From: Chryseobacterium cupriresistens | GTDB lineage: Bacteria; Bacteroidota; Bacteroidia; Flavobacteriales; Weeksellaceae | Length of the DNA stretch: 64,000 nt | Direction: 5' to 3' | NCBI RefSeq assembly: GCF_046614675.1 | Contig: NZ_JBKKJT010000001.1 | Span: 868,001 to 932,000 of the forward strand | Shown here: one piece after another, positions 7,787 through 16,804 of the stretch | Numbering within the stretch: position 1 is the stretch's first letter | Layout of the letters: each line of letters begins with the position of its first letter | Position numbers and translations under genes: made by a program | Notes under the pieces: model-generated | The model's database searches: none | Told to the model about the DNA's origin: nothing | Seen by the model: the letters and a program-made list of their open reading frames with translations, nothing else

Positions 7787-9994
7787 TTAATGAATAGGGA
7801 TTTGAAGTTCTATACTGGTGCCAATATTTAATTCGGAGGTGATATTCATGGTTCCTTTTAAAAACTGGACTCTCAATTCTATATTGTGAAAACCTGCTGT
7901 TTTTCTAACGTCTAAATTAGTATGATCGAAACCTTTACCGTTATCCTCTACTGTAAGATTTATTAGGTTTTCTTCTTCGCTTACCTGAATGATTATTTCA
8001 GAAGTCTCGGCATGCTTTATCGCATTATTGACCAGTTCCTGAATAATCCTGTAAATGATCAATTGCTTTTCCTTCGATATGGAATTGCTGTAATTGATAA
8101 ACTCTGTATGGATTTCCAGAGCATGATTGGAAATTCGTGAAGCAAACTCCTGAATAGCCACTTCCAGACCGTATTTTGTTAATAAATCAGGCATTAGATT
8201 ATGTGCCACCCTTCTCAGTTCTTCTACAGCACCATCGATCTGTTCAATTGATTTTGAAATTCCTTCTTCAATATTTTCGGATTGATGAGGATTTAAATAA
8301 GAAAGTTGATGCTTAGTTCCGGACAGCAAACCTCCCAATCCGTCATGGAGATCACGGGCGAGACGGCCACGCTCCTGCTCCTGCCCTTCAAGCAATGCAG
8401 TAAGGGTAGATATTTTCGAGTTTTGTTTTTCCTGTTCCATGGCTAAAGCATGCAGTTCGTCTCTTCGTTTAATAGACCTGGCACGCTGTTTATAGGCATA
8501 CAGCAACAAGAGGATCAAAATAATGAAAAAGATAATAAAAAAAATGTAGTACGTATTGATCTTTTCCTTGAACGCCAGGAGTTTTTTAAAGGTATTAATA
8601 TCGTTATTCTTCTGTTGGGTTTCCAGTTTTGCCAAACGAAGCTGCTGTTCTTTTTTCTCGGATTCAAGTTCTGAAAATTTCAGTCTTTCACGCTGGTTTT
8701 CTTCCACCAGTTTTAAGTTGTTATAAACCTGTTCACGCTGTGCACGCAAAATATTAATAAGTTTGATTTCCTGTGCTTTCTTGTCGCTTTCGAGCTGTAG
8801 CTTTATGTATTTCTGCTCCTGTCGCTCTTTATCAAACTGTGATTCTAATCTTTTGGTGATATCCAGTTTTTCCTGATCGTAAATGCTCTTGTATTGATCA
8901 ACATAGCTTTTATAATAAGTCAGTGCTTCTTTATAATTGCCCTGCTCTTCACTAATTCTGGATAGAGATTCAAGGATAGACAGTTCTATCATATGATTTC
9001 TTACCGGGCTTTTCCCAATTTCCATGGAGGCTTTCAGAAAATAAGATTTGGCTAAATCATAATTTTTATCCTGCAATGCCAATTCTGCCAGAATTCCAAA
9101 GGAAGAAGCAATGTGAATAGCATCACCAATCTCCAGACTCACTTTATTGGCTAACTGCGCATATTGCATAGCTTTATTACTGTCAAACCCAGTATATAAA
9201 TTAGCTAAATTGATGGCAGCATATGAAAGGCTGTTTCTGCTAAGCATCGCATCTTTATTTTTATTAAAAGTCGCAATAGCCTGTAAATAATACTGTTCCG
9301 TTTTATTTCGAAACATTGTATTGGATGGCTCCTGTGTATATTTTTGTTCATATACGTACCCCATCCGCATGTAAGCATCAAAGATAAGATTGGGATCATT
9401 TTGTTTGGAAGCTAACAATAGAAATTGTTTGCTGTATTTTTCTTCCAGCTGATATTCATTCAGGTCAGAATAAATGGCAGATAATTCCTTGGCTGCATTA
9501 CCCAATCTTCCATATAGTGTGGAAGTGGTTGGTGAGTTTTCATAATATTCCATCGCTTTCAGGTAAGCAGCGACAGCATCGGTCGTTTTATTATTGCGTA
9601 CCAGAATCCAGCCTTTTGCATATTGTACATAACCTTTTGCTTCATTACTATTCGTTTTTAAGCTGTAGGCCTTTGCCATATCGAGGCTTTTTGAAGACTC
9701 CGCGGTTTTATTATCCAGCCGGTAATTCATGGCCTGCACCGCGTACAAAATTGTGGCATACTTTCCATCCGCCTGTCTTGCAGCAAGGGAAATATTAGTA
9801 TCTAAAATCTGGTAAGATTTGGACTTAAGATTATGAAAAAATAGTGCTGTAGCGTACCTGGGAGCCAGGTTGAGCTGTTCTGCCGTATTGTTTGAGGCAT
9901 GGCTGTATTCTCTTTCTAATTTGCTTAAAACATCCTGTGCCTGAACAAAAAACGGACAAATAAGTAAAGTAAATATAAGTAATAACCTGTGCAT
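7787..9994 (-). CDS. Membrane histidine kinase with periplasmic TPR domain
   Basis: The start is placed at 9994, where a good signal peptide begins (cleavage after 'FVQAQ'), for 735 residues. The ORF could extend to 10093 but would then overlap the neighbouring gene. Order: periplasmic TPR array (about 25-370), a long coiled coil rich in Glu, Gln and Lys, one membrane helix ('IFFIIFFIILILLLLY'), a HisKA_3 domain with phospho-His in 'ARDLHDGLGG', and a HATPase domain ('ELVNNAIKHAE', 'DNGKGF'). This is the class that pairs with NarL-type regulators, like the one 2 bases downstream. The signal sensed is unknown. Confidence 0.92.
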   Translation of the reverse strand: MHRLLLIFTLLICPFFVQAQDVLSKLEREYSHASNNTAEQLNLAPRYATALFFHNLKSKSYQILDTNISLAARQADGKYATILYAVQAMNYRLDNKTAESSKSLDMAKAYSLKTNSNEAKGYVQYAKGWILVRNNKTTDAVAAYLKAMEYYENSPTTSTLYGRLGNAAKELSAIYSDLNEYQLEEKYSKQFLLLASKQNDPNLIFDAYMRMGYVYEQKYTQEPSNTMFRNKTEQYYLQAIATFNKNKDAMLSRNSLSYAAINLANLYTGFDSNKAMQYAQLANKVSLEIGDAIHIASSFGILAELALQDKNYDLAKSYFLKASMEIGKSPVRNHMIELSILESLSRISEEQGNYKEALTYYKSYVDQYKSIYDQEKLDITKRLESQFDKERQEQKYIKLQLESDKKAQEIKLINILRAQREQVYNNLKLVEENQRERLKFSELESEKKEQQLRLAKLETQQKNNDINTFKKLLAFKEKINTYYIFFIIFFIILILLLLYAYKQRARSIKRRDELHALAMEQEKQNSKISTLTALLEGQEQERGRLARDLHDGLGGLLSGTKHQLSYLNPHQSENIEEGISKSIEQIDGAVEELRRVAHNLMPDLLTKYGLEVAIQEFASRISNHALEIHTEFINYSNSISKEKQLIIYRIIQELVNNAIKHAETSEIIIQVSEEENLINLTVEDNGKGFDHTNLDVRKTAGFHNIELRVQFLKGTMNITSELNIGTSIELQIPIH

Positions 9995-10055
9995 CAAACC
10001 CTTATCTTTATTAAATTGCATTCCATTAAGGAACGTAAATATAGGCAAATCCCTG

Positions 10056-12524
10056 CTAATCTGTTTCGAAACCATGCTTTTCAGCAAAAGCACTCCACTT
10101 CAGGTATTTCTTATCATTTTTAAAGGCCGGATCTTCACCATAATAATATAGCAAACGTTGAGTTGCATATTCGTAGGCACTGTAAATATTGGCCTGCTCA
10201 TAATAGTTAATGGCTTTCTTCAGATCCGTTTTTACTCCCATACCGTGCTCGTAGATAATGCCGTAATAAATCCCGGAATAAGATTGATCATAGTCTTTCT
10301 TCAAGTACACCAAAAGGTTTTTATAGTCTCTTAACTGGTAATAGATTTCTGAGATTTTATCGTAATTGTAGGCGTATTTTTTCTCAGCTTTCTGATAAAA
10401 ATCCAAAGCTTTACTGTAATCCTGCTTCACGTGTTGTCCAAAATAATACAGATCACCCAGGTTGACAAGTGCCATTTCGTCACCAAGCTCGGCACTCTTT
10501 TCATAGGCCTCAATTGCTTTTTTGATATTAAAAGAATACCCTATTCCGTTGTGGTATAAAGCCCCGATATTATTCCAGGCTATAGGATGGTTTCGTTGTG
10601 CTGCTTTTTCGTAATATGTAATGCCTCTTTGCAGATCAAATAATGATTCTATTTCAGGATTCGTAAGCAGTAGCCCTATTTCTACCAAACTATCCATGTC
10701 ACCCTTTTGAGCAGATAACTCAAAAAGACGAAGTGCTTCGTGGTAATTCTGGTTTTCCTTTTCGTCAAAAGCCATTTTTTTAATCGTTCCAACCTCCATG
10801 AATTGTTCGGCGTTCTTACCCGTCTGGCTTTTCCAACGGTTATAAAAGGAAGTAAAGTATTCCAGATCTTTTCCCCGGAATGAATACCGGTCCAGATAAA
10901 CGGCACCATATTCGGAAGCCTCTACCCGGTGAATGCTTTTGTCTTCATGCATGCTCAACATATTTTCACCCTGATACAGAAACAACAAACCTTCTTCTGT
11001 TCTGTAATTCAAAGGATTGGAAATATAATCATACAATTGGGCTGACAGACCATTCTCAAAATCGAACAATTGATACCCTTCATTTTTTTGAACCGATAAA
11101 AATCCATTTTCCAGATAGTGAATCTGCTTAATTTCCGGTTGGGGAGTGATTAACCAATTTCCATTACCTGCATCAAAAAGTCCTGATCCTATGTTGGTTT
11201 CCAGGATAAAGACATTATTTTTATATCCGGCATTGTACTGTGCTTTTATTTTACTAACAGATTCATTTTCCAGCAGAAACTGATGATTTAAAGCATGATA
11301 AATCTTCCAGCTTTTGTCTTTACGAACAGCAAGAGTTTCATAATTATCAATTAAGATCATCTGATCTGCTTCGTCTATAATGAGGTGCCCTTTCTCGTCA
11401 ATCAATCTACCCTTTTTGTCAAATTTGTTCGGTTTGATCCAGAAACAGGTACTTGCTTTTGAGATGCTGCCTTCTAAAAAGTCTCCGAGATAGTTTCCTT
11501 CTTTCGTATAATATTTTCGTTTGCCGGTACCTTTTTGCCTGGTGAAAAATAATTCAGGGAAATAATCATATTCATAAGGGTTTTCGCTTTCAACAGGAAT
11601 AACCAGTCCGTTTTCATCACTGTAAACTCCAAATTTGCCGTCTTTTTCTACCCCAAAGAATCCATAGGCTGTTCTTTCAATAGCATCGTATTCCGCAGGA
11701 ACCATCCATGTGTTTGAATAGATTTTTAAAATCCCTGATTTTCCATTCACTTTTACTTCACCTAAAGGTTCCTGCCCAAAATCGAATACGTCAAAAGCAT
11801 CTTCATACACCGGAGAAATCCATTCTTTTCCGTCACTTTGCAGGTAACCGAACAAAGCCCCTTTTTGAATTACCGATATATTGTAGTAATCATCTGCTTC
11901 AAAAATATCGTCATAAACCGCAGGAGCTAAAACAGCACCTTTTGCATCTTTAAGGCCGAATTTCCCGTTCTCTTCAAATACAGAAGATGCCGCTTTTTTA
12001 TAGGCAAGCTCTTCAAAATATCCTAATCCGTAATTAATCCAGTCGGTTTGTAAAATTTCAAGAAATGAGGAATATCCTGTCTGTGAGAACAAGGAATCCA
12101 GCAGCGAAAGATTGCGGGCTTTAACAGCCTTTTTATACAGCTTGCTTTTCTGCTGAATTTCTACCAGCCATTCCTTTGCCTGTACCGTATGTTCTTCTTC
12201 GTTCATATTGAAAACATCTGTTGCATTCAATACAAAAGTGTCATAAGGTAAAGCTTCCAGAAACTCGAACATTTTATTAACGGGTTCGTAATAAGCCTTC
12301 TTGTAATGAAGCTGATAAGTATCTGCCAGCAGATTGAAAAAATAACGCAACTGAACAATTCCCTGATTTTTATCGGAGAAAAATTCAACGCCTTCCACTT
12401 TGATGTCTTCTGCGAGCAGAGGATACAGCAATAATGGAATTTCATAGTTCCACTCGCCCAGATAGGTATCGAATGTCTGATTTGATTTCTGATCGTAGTT
12501 GTATAAATAAATCCGGTGTGCCAT
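10056..12524 (-). CDS. WG-repeat and Sel1-repeat protein
   Basis: 822 residues, no signal peptide. The N-terminal 130 or so residues form a domain I cannot name. They are followed by WG (KWG-type) repeats around residues 175-500 ('KFGLKDAKGAVLAP', 'LFGYLQSDGKEWISP', 'KFGVYSDENGLVIP') and then by Sel1-like/TPR repeats around 600-790 ('AWNNIGALYHNGIG', 'ALVNLGDLYYFGQ'). Both repeat types mediate protein contacts. It lies 61 bases upstream of the kinase gene in the same direction, so it may belong to that signalling operon. Function unknown. Confidence 0.85.
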   Translation of the reverse strand: MAHRIYLYNYDQKSNQTFDTYLGEWNYEIPLLLYPLLAEDIKVEGVEFFSDKNQGIVQLRYFFNLLADTYQLHYKKAYYEPVNKMFEFLEALPYDTFVLNATDVFNMNEEEHTVQAKEWLVEIQQKSKLYKKAVKARNLSLLDSLFSQTGYSSFLEILQTDWINYGLGYFEELAYKKAASSVFEENGKFGLKDAKGAVLAPAVYDDIFEADDYYNISVIQKGALFGYLQSDGKEWISPVYEDAFDVFDFGQEPLGEVKVNGKSGILKIYSNTWMVPAEYDAIERTAYGFFGVEKDGKFGVYSDENGLVIPVESENPYEYDYFPELFFTRQKGTGKRKYYTKEGNYLGDFLEGSISKASTCFWIKPNKFDKKGRLIDEKGHLIIDEADQMILIDNYETLAVRKDKSWKIYHALNHQFLLENESVSKIKAQYNAGYKNNVFILETNIGSGLFDAGNGNWLITPQPEIKQIHYLENGFLSVQKNEGYQLFDFENGLSAQLYDYISNPLNYRTEEGLLFLYQGENMLSMHEDKSIHRVEASEYGAVYLDRYSFRGKDLEYFTSFYNRWKSQTGKNAEQFMEVGTIKKMAFDEKENQNYHEALRLFELSAQKGDMDSLVEIGLLLTNPEIESLFDLQRGITYYEKAAQRNHPIAWNNIGALYHNGIGYSFNIKKAIEAYEKSAELGDEMALVNLGDLYYFGQHVKQDYSKALDFYQKAEKKYAYNYDKISEIYYQLRDYKNLLVYLKKDYDQSYSGIYYGIIYEHGMGVKTDLKKAINYYEQANIYSAYEYATQRLLYYYGEDPAFKNDKKYLKWSAFAEKHGFETD

Positions 12525-12898
12525 TCGTCAAATTTTATAATGTCGGAAAGCATTACAGCATTCCCTGTTACCTGAAGTTACCTCCAGAGTAGCTGCATAA
12601 TTCCAAAGATACGCAGCAATATTACTTTTACAGCTTCTTCCTCACTCCATTGTATCTGGCTAGTGTTTTTACCCATAGTTTTTTAGTGTTTATTCGAAAT
12701 AAGAATTTATCGTTAAATCGGGTGTGAAAAAGAAAGCTATAAAAGTTATAAATTATTGTTTATCCGGGAGAGATTTTAACCGTTTTATCTTTATTAGATT
12801 TTTAGGTCAAAGATAAAAATAGAGACAGTATAAAAACATCCCTGATATCAGTGGTTTTTAGTTTAGTCTGTTTCATAATATAATGCATCGCATCTTCT
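12525..12898. other. 374-base gap
   Basis: AT-rich spacer. It holds the -7 box at 12604-12611 and no convincing ORF, RNA or repeat that I can see. Confidence 0.5.
12604..12611 (-). promoter_or_regulatory. Candidate -7 box for the WG/Sel1 gene
   Basis: TATCTTTG on the minus strand, about 80 bases before the start at 12524. Confidence 0.5.
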
Positions 12899-13141
12899 TT
12901 ATGGCCTGTAGGTTTCGGCCTGTTCAAATAAGATCATGTAACAATAAAATGCAGTTAAAACTACTCCGATAAGGCCGGAAATAAGAAATATAAGAAGGTA
13001 ATACACCACTTTTTTATCTTTCTTTTGTATAAAATTGATAATGAAAGTAATCAGCGTGCACAGGAATCCTGCTCCAAAAAATATAATTAAGACAGCAAAA
13101 AATAAAGCTCTTTCCAGGTGTAAGTCTGCAGATGAAAGCAT
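12899..13141 (-). CDS. Small membrane protein with two helices
   Basis: 80 residues with two strongly hydrophobic segments (about 12-37 and 45-70) split by a basic loop 'QKKDKK', and a short polar tail. No family recognised. The hydrophobic pattern and the absence of a competing gene favour a real gene, but there is no other support. Confidence 0.5.
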   Translation of the reverse strand: MLSSADLHLERALFFAVLIIFFGAGFLCTLITFIINFIQKKDKKVVYYLLIFLISGLIGVVLTAFYCYMILFEQAETYRP

Positions 13142-13500
13142 AAGGGTTTAAATTTACAGGTTAACAATAAGTTCAGCAGGTTCGACTGAACATAGAAATG
13201 ATCAAACCTGCCTTAATTGTATGTTTCATATTCATCGTCAATATTAGAGAGAACCGTCAAATACCACAATCCCAATTATCAGGTATATTTTGTGCTGCCT
13301 TACTTTTTTGAGTGTTTTTCTTCATAACAAAAAGATTTTCAACCCATTTACTCTTTGAAAAGTGTTACCAACACAATACTATTGTTGACAAATTTTTAAT
13401 CAATTATTATCTTAGATCAAGGTATTCTGAAGATTTTCTATCTACATTTGTGATATAAAAAATCAAACACACTATTTATTAATATTAAAAAAAAGAAACA
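13142..13500. other. 359-base gap
   Basis: AT-rich spacer carrying the -7 box of the hydrolase gene near its right end. I see no RNA, repeat or ORF in the rest. Confidence 0.5.
13443..13450 (+). promoter_or_regulatory. Candidate -7 box for the alpha/beta hydrolase
   Basis: TACATTTG matches TAnnTTTG exactly, 50 bases before the ATG at 13501. Confidence 0.55.
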
Positions 13501-14322
13501 ATGAGCACACTTACATTAAAAGACGGAACAGAAATTTATTACAAAGATTGGGGGAAAGGACAGCCGGTTTTCTTTCACCACGGATGGCCATTATCAAGTG
13601 ATGACTGGGATGCCCAAATGTTCTTCTTTCTGGAACAGGGTTATAGAGTAATTGCTCATGACAGAAGAGGACACGGAAGATCCGAACAGACACCTTACGG
13701 ACATGATATGGATACTTATGCTTCTGATGTGGCAGAAATTGTTGAAGCGCTGGACTTAAAAGATGTGATTCATGTAGGACATTCTACAGGAGGCGGTGAA
13801 GTGATCCGCTATGTAGCAAAGCATGGTAACGGAAGAGTGGCAAAAGCTGTTCTGGTAAGTGCAGTAACTCCTATTATGGTTCAGAATGAGAACAATCCTA
13901 ATGGAGTTCCCATCTCTGTTTTTGATGATATCCGAAATAATACGGCGAAACACAGACAACAATTCTTTATTGATATTACCTTCCCTTTTTATGGATACAA
14001 CAGAGAAGGAGCCAAAGTTTCTGAAGGTATTCAGAGAAACTGGTGGAGACAGGGAATGAGCGGTTCTATCAAAGCACATTATGATTGTGTGAAAGCATTC
14101 TCTGAGACAGATTTCACCGAGGATCTTAAAAGCGTAGAAGTTCCGGTATTGGTAATGCATGGCGAAGATGATCAGATTGTACCTTTTGAAACCACAGGCA
14201 AGGTAGCTGCTACCCTTCTTAAAAACGGAAAACTGATTTCCTATCCTGGTTTTCCACACGGAATGCCAACTACAGAGGCTGAAACCATCAACAGAGATCT
14301 TCTGGAGTTTTTTAAATCATAA
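13501..14322 (+). CDS. Alpha/beta hydrolase, cofactor-free haloperoxidase-like
   Basis: 273 residues, usual length for the non-heme chloroperoxidase/esterase group of alpha/beta hydrolases. Oxyanion motif 'HHGWP' near residue 27. Catalytic triad visible as Ser95 in 'GHSTGG', Asp224 in 'HGEDDQIVP' and His253 in 'GFPHGMP'. No signal peptide, so cytoplasmic. Family members are esterases or perhydrolases; halogenation is usually only a side activity. The gene stands alone, with its own promoter and a terminator hairpin at 14368-14397. Confidence 0.92.
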   Translation: MSTLTLKDGTEIYYKDWGKGQPVFFHHGWPLSSDDWDAQMFFFLEQGYRVIAHDRRGHGRSEQTPYGHDMDTYASDVAEIVEALDLKDVIHVGHSTGGGEVIRYVAKHGNGRVAKAVLVSAVTPIMVQNENNPNGVPISVFDDIRNNTAKHRQQFFIDITFPFYGYNREGAKVSEGIQRNWWRQGMSGSIKAHYDCVKAFSETDFTEDLKSVEVPVLVMHGEDDQIVPFETTGKVAATLLKNGKLISYPGFPHGMPTTEAETINRDLLEFFKS

Positions 14323-14367
14323 TAAGAATAAGAACATCATTACGTTTTTATGAACGTATAGCATTGT

Positions 14368-14397
14368 AGGCAAATCCGTATTGATATGGGTTTGCCT
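14368..14397 (+). terminator. Terminator-like hairpin after the hydrolase gene
   Basis: Ten-bp stem (14368-14377 with 14388-14397, one wobble) ending in a short T-run. Confidence 0.6.
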
Positions 14398-14469
14398 TTA
14401 TAATTCAACCCAAAAGACCTTCCTGTTGATATACATTAAAAATTCCTTTCGTGTATCACTTTTTTTTCG

Positions 14470-14477
14470 TAATTTTG
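14470..14477 (+). promoter_or_regulatory. Candidate -7 box for rpmI-rplT
   Basis: TAATTTTG matches TAnnTTTG, 75 bases before rpmI. It gives the ribosomal protein pair its own promoter, apart from thrS-infC. Confidence 0.6.
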
Positions 14478-14486
14478 CACACTATT

Positions 14487-14507
14487 ATTCCTAATGTCTT
14501 TAGGAGT
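14487..14507 (+). promoter_or_regulatory. Leader hairpin upstream of rpmI
   Basis: An 8-bp stem with one wobble (14487-14494 with 14500-14507), loop TGTCT, in the predicted untranslated leader of rpmI-rplT. In other bacteria L20 represses this operon by binding the leader RNA; that role here is only a possibility. Confidence 0.35.
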
Positions 14508-14552
14508 AGCCAAAACAGATATTGATAACAAAAACAATAAAAAAGCAAAACA

Positions 14553-14750
14553 ATGCCAAAATTAAAAACGAAATCAGGTGCTAAGAAACGTTTTGCTCTT
14601 ACCGGAACAGGTAAGATCAAAAGAAAAAACGCTTACAAAAGCCACATCTTAACTAAGAAAGAAACTAAGCAGAAGAGAAATCTTACGTCTACTTCTTACG
14701 TAGCTAAAGTGGATGAGAAAAGCGTTCAACGTCAATTAGCAATTAAGTAG
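14553..14750 (+). CDS. rpmI: 50S ribosomal protein L35
   Basis: 65 residues, very basic, typical L35: 'MPKLKTKSGAKKRF' start, central 'KRKNAYKSHILTKK'. Part of the large ribosomal subunit. It is followed 118 bases later by rplT, the universal partner, and the pair has its own promoter at 14470. Confidence 0.97.
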   Translation: MPKLKTKSGAKKRFALTGTGKIKRKNAYKSHILTKKETKQKRNLTSTSYVAKVDEKSVQRQLAIK

Positions 14751-14868
14751 TTTTTATAAATCTATATTCGGTTTATAAGAATTCAAACAAATTCACAATT
14801 TTAACCCTGAAACGGTGCAAATAAGAGCAATAACACTGCCGCCCTTTTCAAAAAAAACAATTTAAATT

Positions 14869-15213
14869 ATGCCAAGATCAGTAAATGCCGTAGCTTCAAG
14901 AGCTCGCAGAAAGAAAATTTTTAAGCACGCTAAAGGTTATTTCGGAAGAAGAAAGAACGTTTGGACTGTAGCTAAAAACGCGGTAGAAAAAGCAATGCAA
15001 TATGCTTACCGTGGTAGAAAAGAGAAAAAGAGAAATTTCAGAGCACTTTGGATCACTCGTATCAACGCGGGAACTAGAGAGCACGGAATGTCTTACTCTC
15101 AATTTATGGGAGCTCTTAAAAAGAACAACATCGAACTTAACAGAAAAGTTTTAGCAGATTTAGCAATGAATCACCCTGAAGCTTTCAAAGCTGTTGTAGA
15201 TCAAGTAAAATAA
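14869..15213 (+). CDS. rplT: 50S ribosomal protein L20
   Basis: 114 residues, standard length; the start 'MPRSVNAVASRARRKKI' and the motif 'AKGYFGRRKNVW' are diagnostic. It binds 23S rRNA early in assembly and in many bacteria represses its own operon. A strong terminator follows at 15241-15267. Confidence 0.97.
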   Translation: MPRSVNAVASRARRKKIFKHAKGYFGRRKNVWTVAKNAVEKAMQYAYRGRKEKKRNFRALWITRINAGTREHGMSYSQFMGALKKNNIELNRKVLADLAMNHPEAFKAVVDQVK

Positions 15214-15240
15214 TGTAGAATAGATTTTGTTATCAATATA

Positions 15241-15267
15241 AGTCCCGGGTTTTCCCGGGATTTTTTT
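15241..15267 (+). terminator. Intrinsic terminator after rplT
   Basis: GC-rich stem (15243-15249 with 15254-15260), loop TTTT, then seven Ts. Confidence 0.9.
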
Positions 15268-15564
15268 GGTTATATACTTTTCAATTTCTTATATGGTAAA
15301 TTCCATTCTAATTACCATAACAACAGTAAACTTTATGAGTTAGAATTCACAAAAGATGAATTTATCATTAAACATATTCAATAATAAAGAAAAATTTACC
15401 TAAATTTTATTTATTTAGCGAATTTTAACCTAACACAATAATAAATTTAATAAAAAGATAAATTATTATTGATAAATCAAACAAATCAACACTATTCCAG
15501 TTAATAATCAACAATAAATGATGATTTATTGCTATATTAGCAATCTCTAAAGAAAGTATCAAAA
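15268..15564. other. 297-base AT-rich gap
   Basis: Spacer before the M28 peptidase cluster. A weak -7-like TATATTAG lies at 15553-15560, just before the first peptidase gene. Nothing else is recognisable. Confidence 0.4.
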
Positions 15565-16746
15565 ATGAAAAAAGTTGCAGCTTTTTTGCTCACATCCATT
15601 GCACTGCAGAATATAAGTGCACAAAGTTTTATTCAAGCTTATAAGGACAGAGCAGATATGGTTACCCAAACCAATATTAGTACAAACCTTCAGGAATTTG
15701 CAGGTTTTGGAATTAAAAAAACTGGCACAACAGCCAATAACAATGCTTTTGACTGGCTTAAAAACAAATATCTGTCCTACGGATATACAGCAACTAACAT
15801 GTCCGAAGATTCTTTTACTTACGGAAGCAACACTTCAAAAAATTTAATTATTACCAAAACGGGAACAGTCTACCCTAACAAATATGTTATTATCTGTGGA
15901 CATTATGATACAATTGTAGGTCCTGGAGTAAGCGACAACGGAAGCGGAACTTCCATTATTCTTGAAGCAGCAAGAATATTGAAAAATGTTCCCACGGAAT
16001 ATTCTATCAAGTTTATTCATTTTTCCGGGGAAGAACAGGGGCTTGTGGGAAGTAACCATTATGTAAATAATGTAGCTTATCAGAATGGCAGTCAGGTTCT
16101 GGATATAAAACTGGTTTTAAATATTGACCAGGTGGGTGGGCTTATTGGAAATAACAATAATACGATTACCTGCGAAAGAGATACTGGTGGGGTGTCTTCC
16201 AACAATGCAGCCTCTACTGCTGTAACACAGGAACTGATGAACTGTACTACCCTTTACTCTCCTCTTCAGACGAATCTTTCGTATGCTTACAGCTCAGATT
16301 ATATGCCTTTTGAAGCAAAAGGATATACCATTACCGGGTTTTATGAAACCATCCAAAGTAATAATGAGCATACCGTAAGTGATACTTTTGCCAATCTGGA
16401 TCCCGTCTATGTTTTCAACGTAGGAAAAGCAGCCGTGGGAGCTTTGCAGCATTTTGCTGTTGCCTCTACATCCAGTAACCTGTTAAGTACCAACGAAAGC
16501 CCTGTACAAAAATCAGGTGAAGCCATCAGGATCTATCCTAATCCTGCAAAAGATCTTGTGACTGTAGAATTTCAGGAGAAAGTAAAACACTTCAAAGTTG
16601 AAGTCAATGACATGGCAGGAAATACTGTTTTAAACCTTGAAAATCAGAAAAAAATAAATACATCAGGGCTAACAAACGGGATTTATACTTTTACTGTTAC
16701 AACCGATAAGGGAAATACCACAAAAAAAATTATCATTAATCAATAA
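15565..16746 (+). CDS. Secreted M28 peptidase with T9SS tail (copy 1)
   Basis: 393 residues. Sec signal peptide (1-20), M28 zinc aminopeptidase domain (about 35-300), and a C-terminal type A sorting domain for the type IX secretion system (about 320-393: 'RIYPNPAKDLVTVEF', then 'GLTNGIYTFTV'). The two-zinc site is complete: His113, Asp115, bridging Asp124, catalytic Glu156 with ligand Glu157, Asp188 and His269. It should be exported as an extracellular peptidase. First of three tandem paralogues. It differs from the other two mainly between about residues 233 and 268, before the last zinc ligand, which suggests altered specificity. Confidence 0.93.
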   Translation: MKKVAAFLLTSIALQNISAQSFIQAYKDRADMVTQTNISTNLQEFAGFGIKKTGTTANNNAFDWLKNKYLSYGYTATNMSEDSFTYGSNTSKNLIITKTGTVYPNKYVIICGHYDTIVGPGVSDNGSGTSIILEAARILKNVPTEYSIKFIHFSGEEQGLVGSNHYVNNVAYQNGSQVLDIKLVLNIDQVGGLIGNNNNTITCERDTGGVSSNNAASTAVTQELMNCTTLYSPLQTNLSYAYSSDYMPFEAKGYTITGFYETIQSNNEHTVSDTFANLDPVYVFNVGKAAVGALQHFAVASTSSNLLSTNESPVQKSGEAIRIYPNPAKDLVTVEFQEKVKHFKVEVNDMAGNTVLNLENQKKINTSGLTNGIYTFTVTTDKGNTTKKIIINQ

Positions 16747-16804
16747 TGTCTGACGAATATTCCGCATCTGTTGCATTCAGGATATTCAGCATTACTCTCA
16801 TACA

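Noticed and set aside
9995..10093. N-terminal extension of the TPR histidine kinase
   Set aside because: It hides the signal peptide and overlaps the upstream gene by 38 bases.
13756..14259. Minus-strand ORF of 167 codons inside the alpha/beta hydrolase gene
   Set aside because: Shadow of a well supported gene; no promoter and no recognisable protein.
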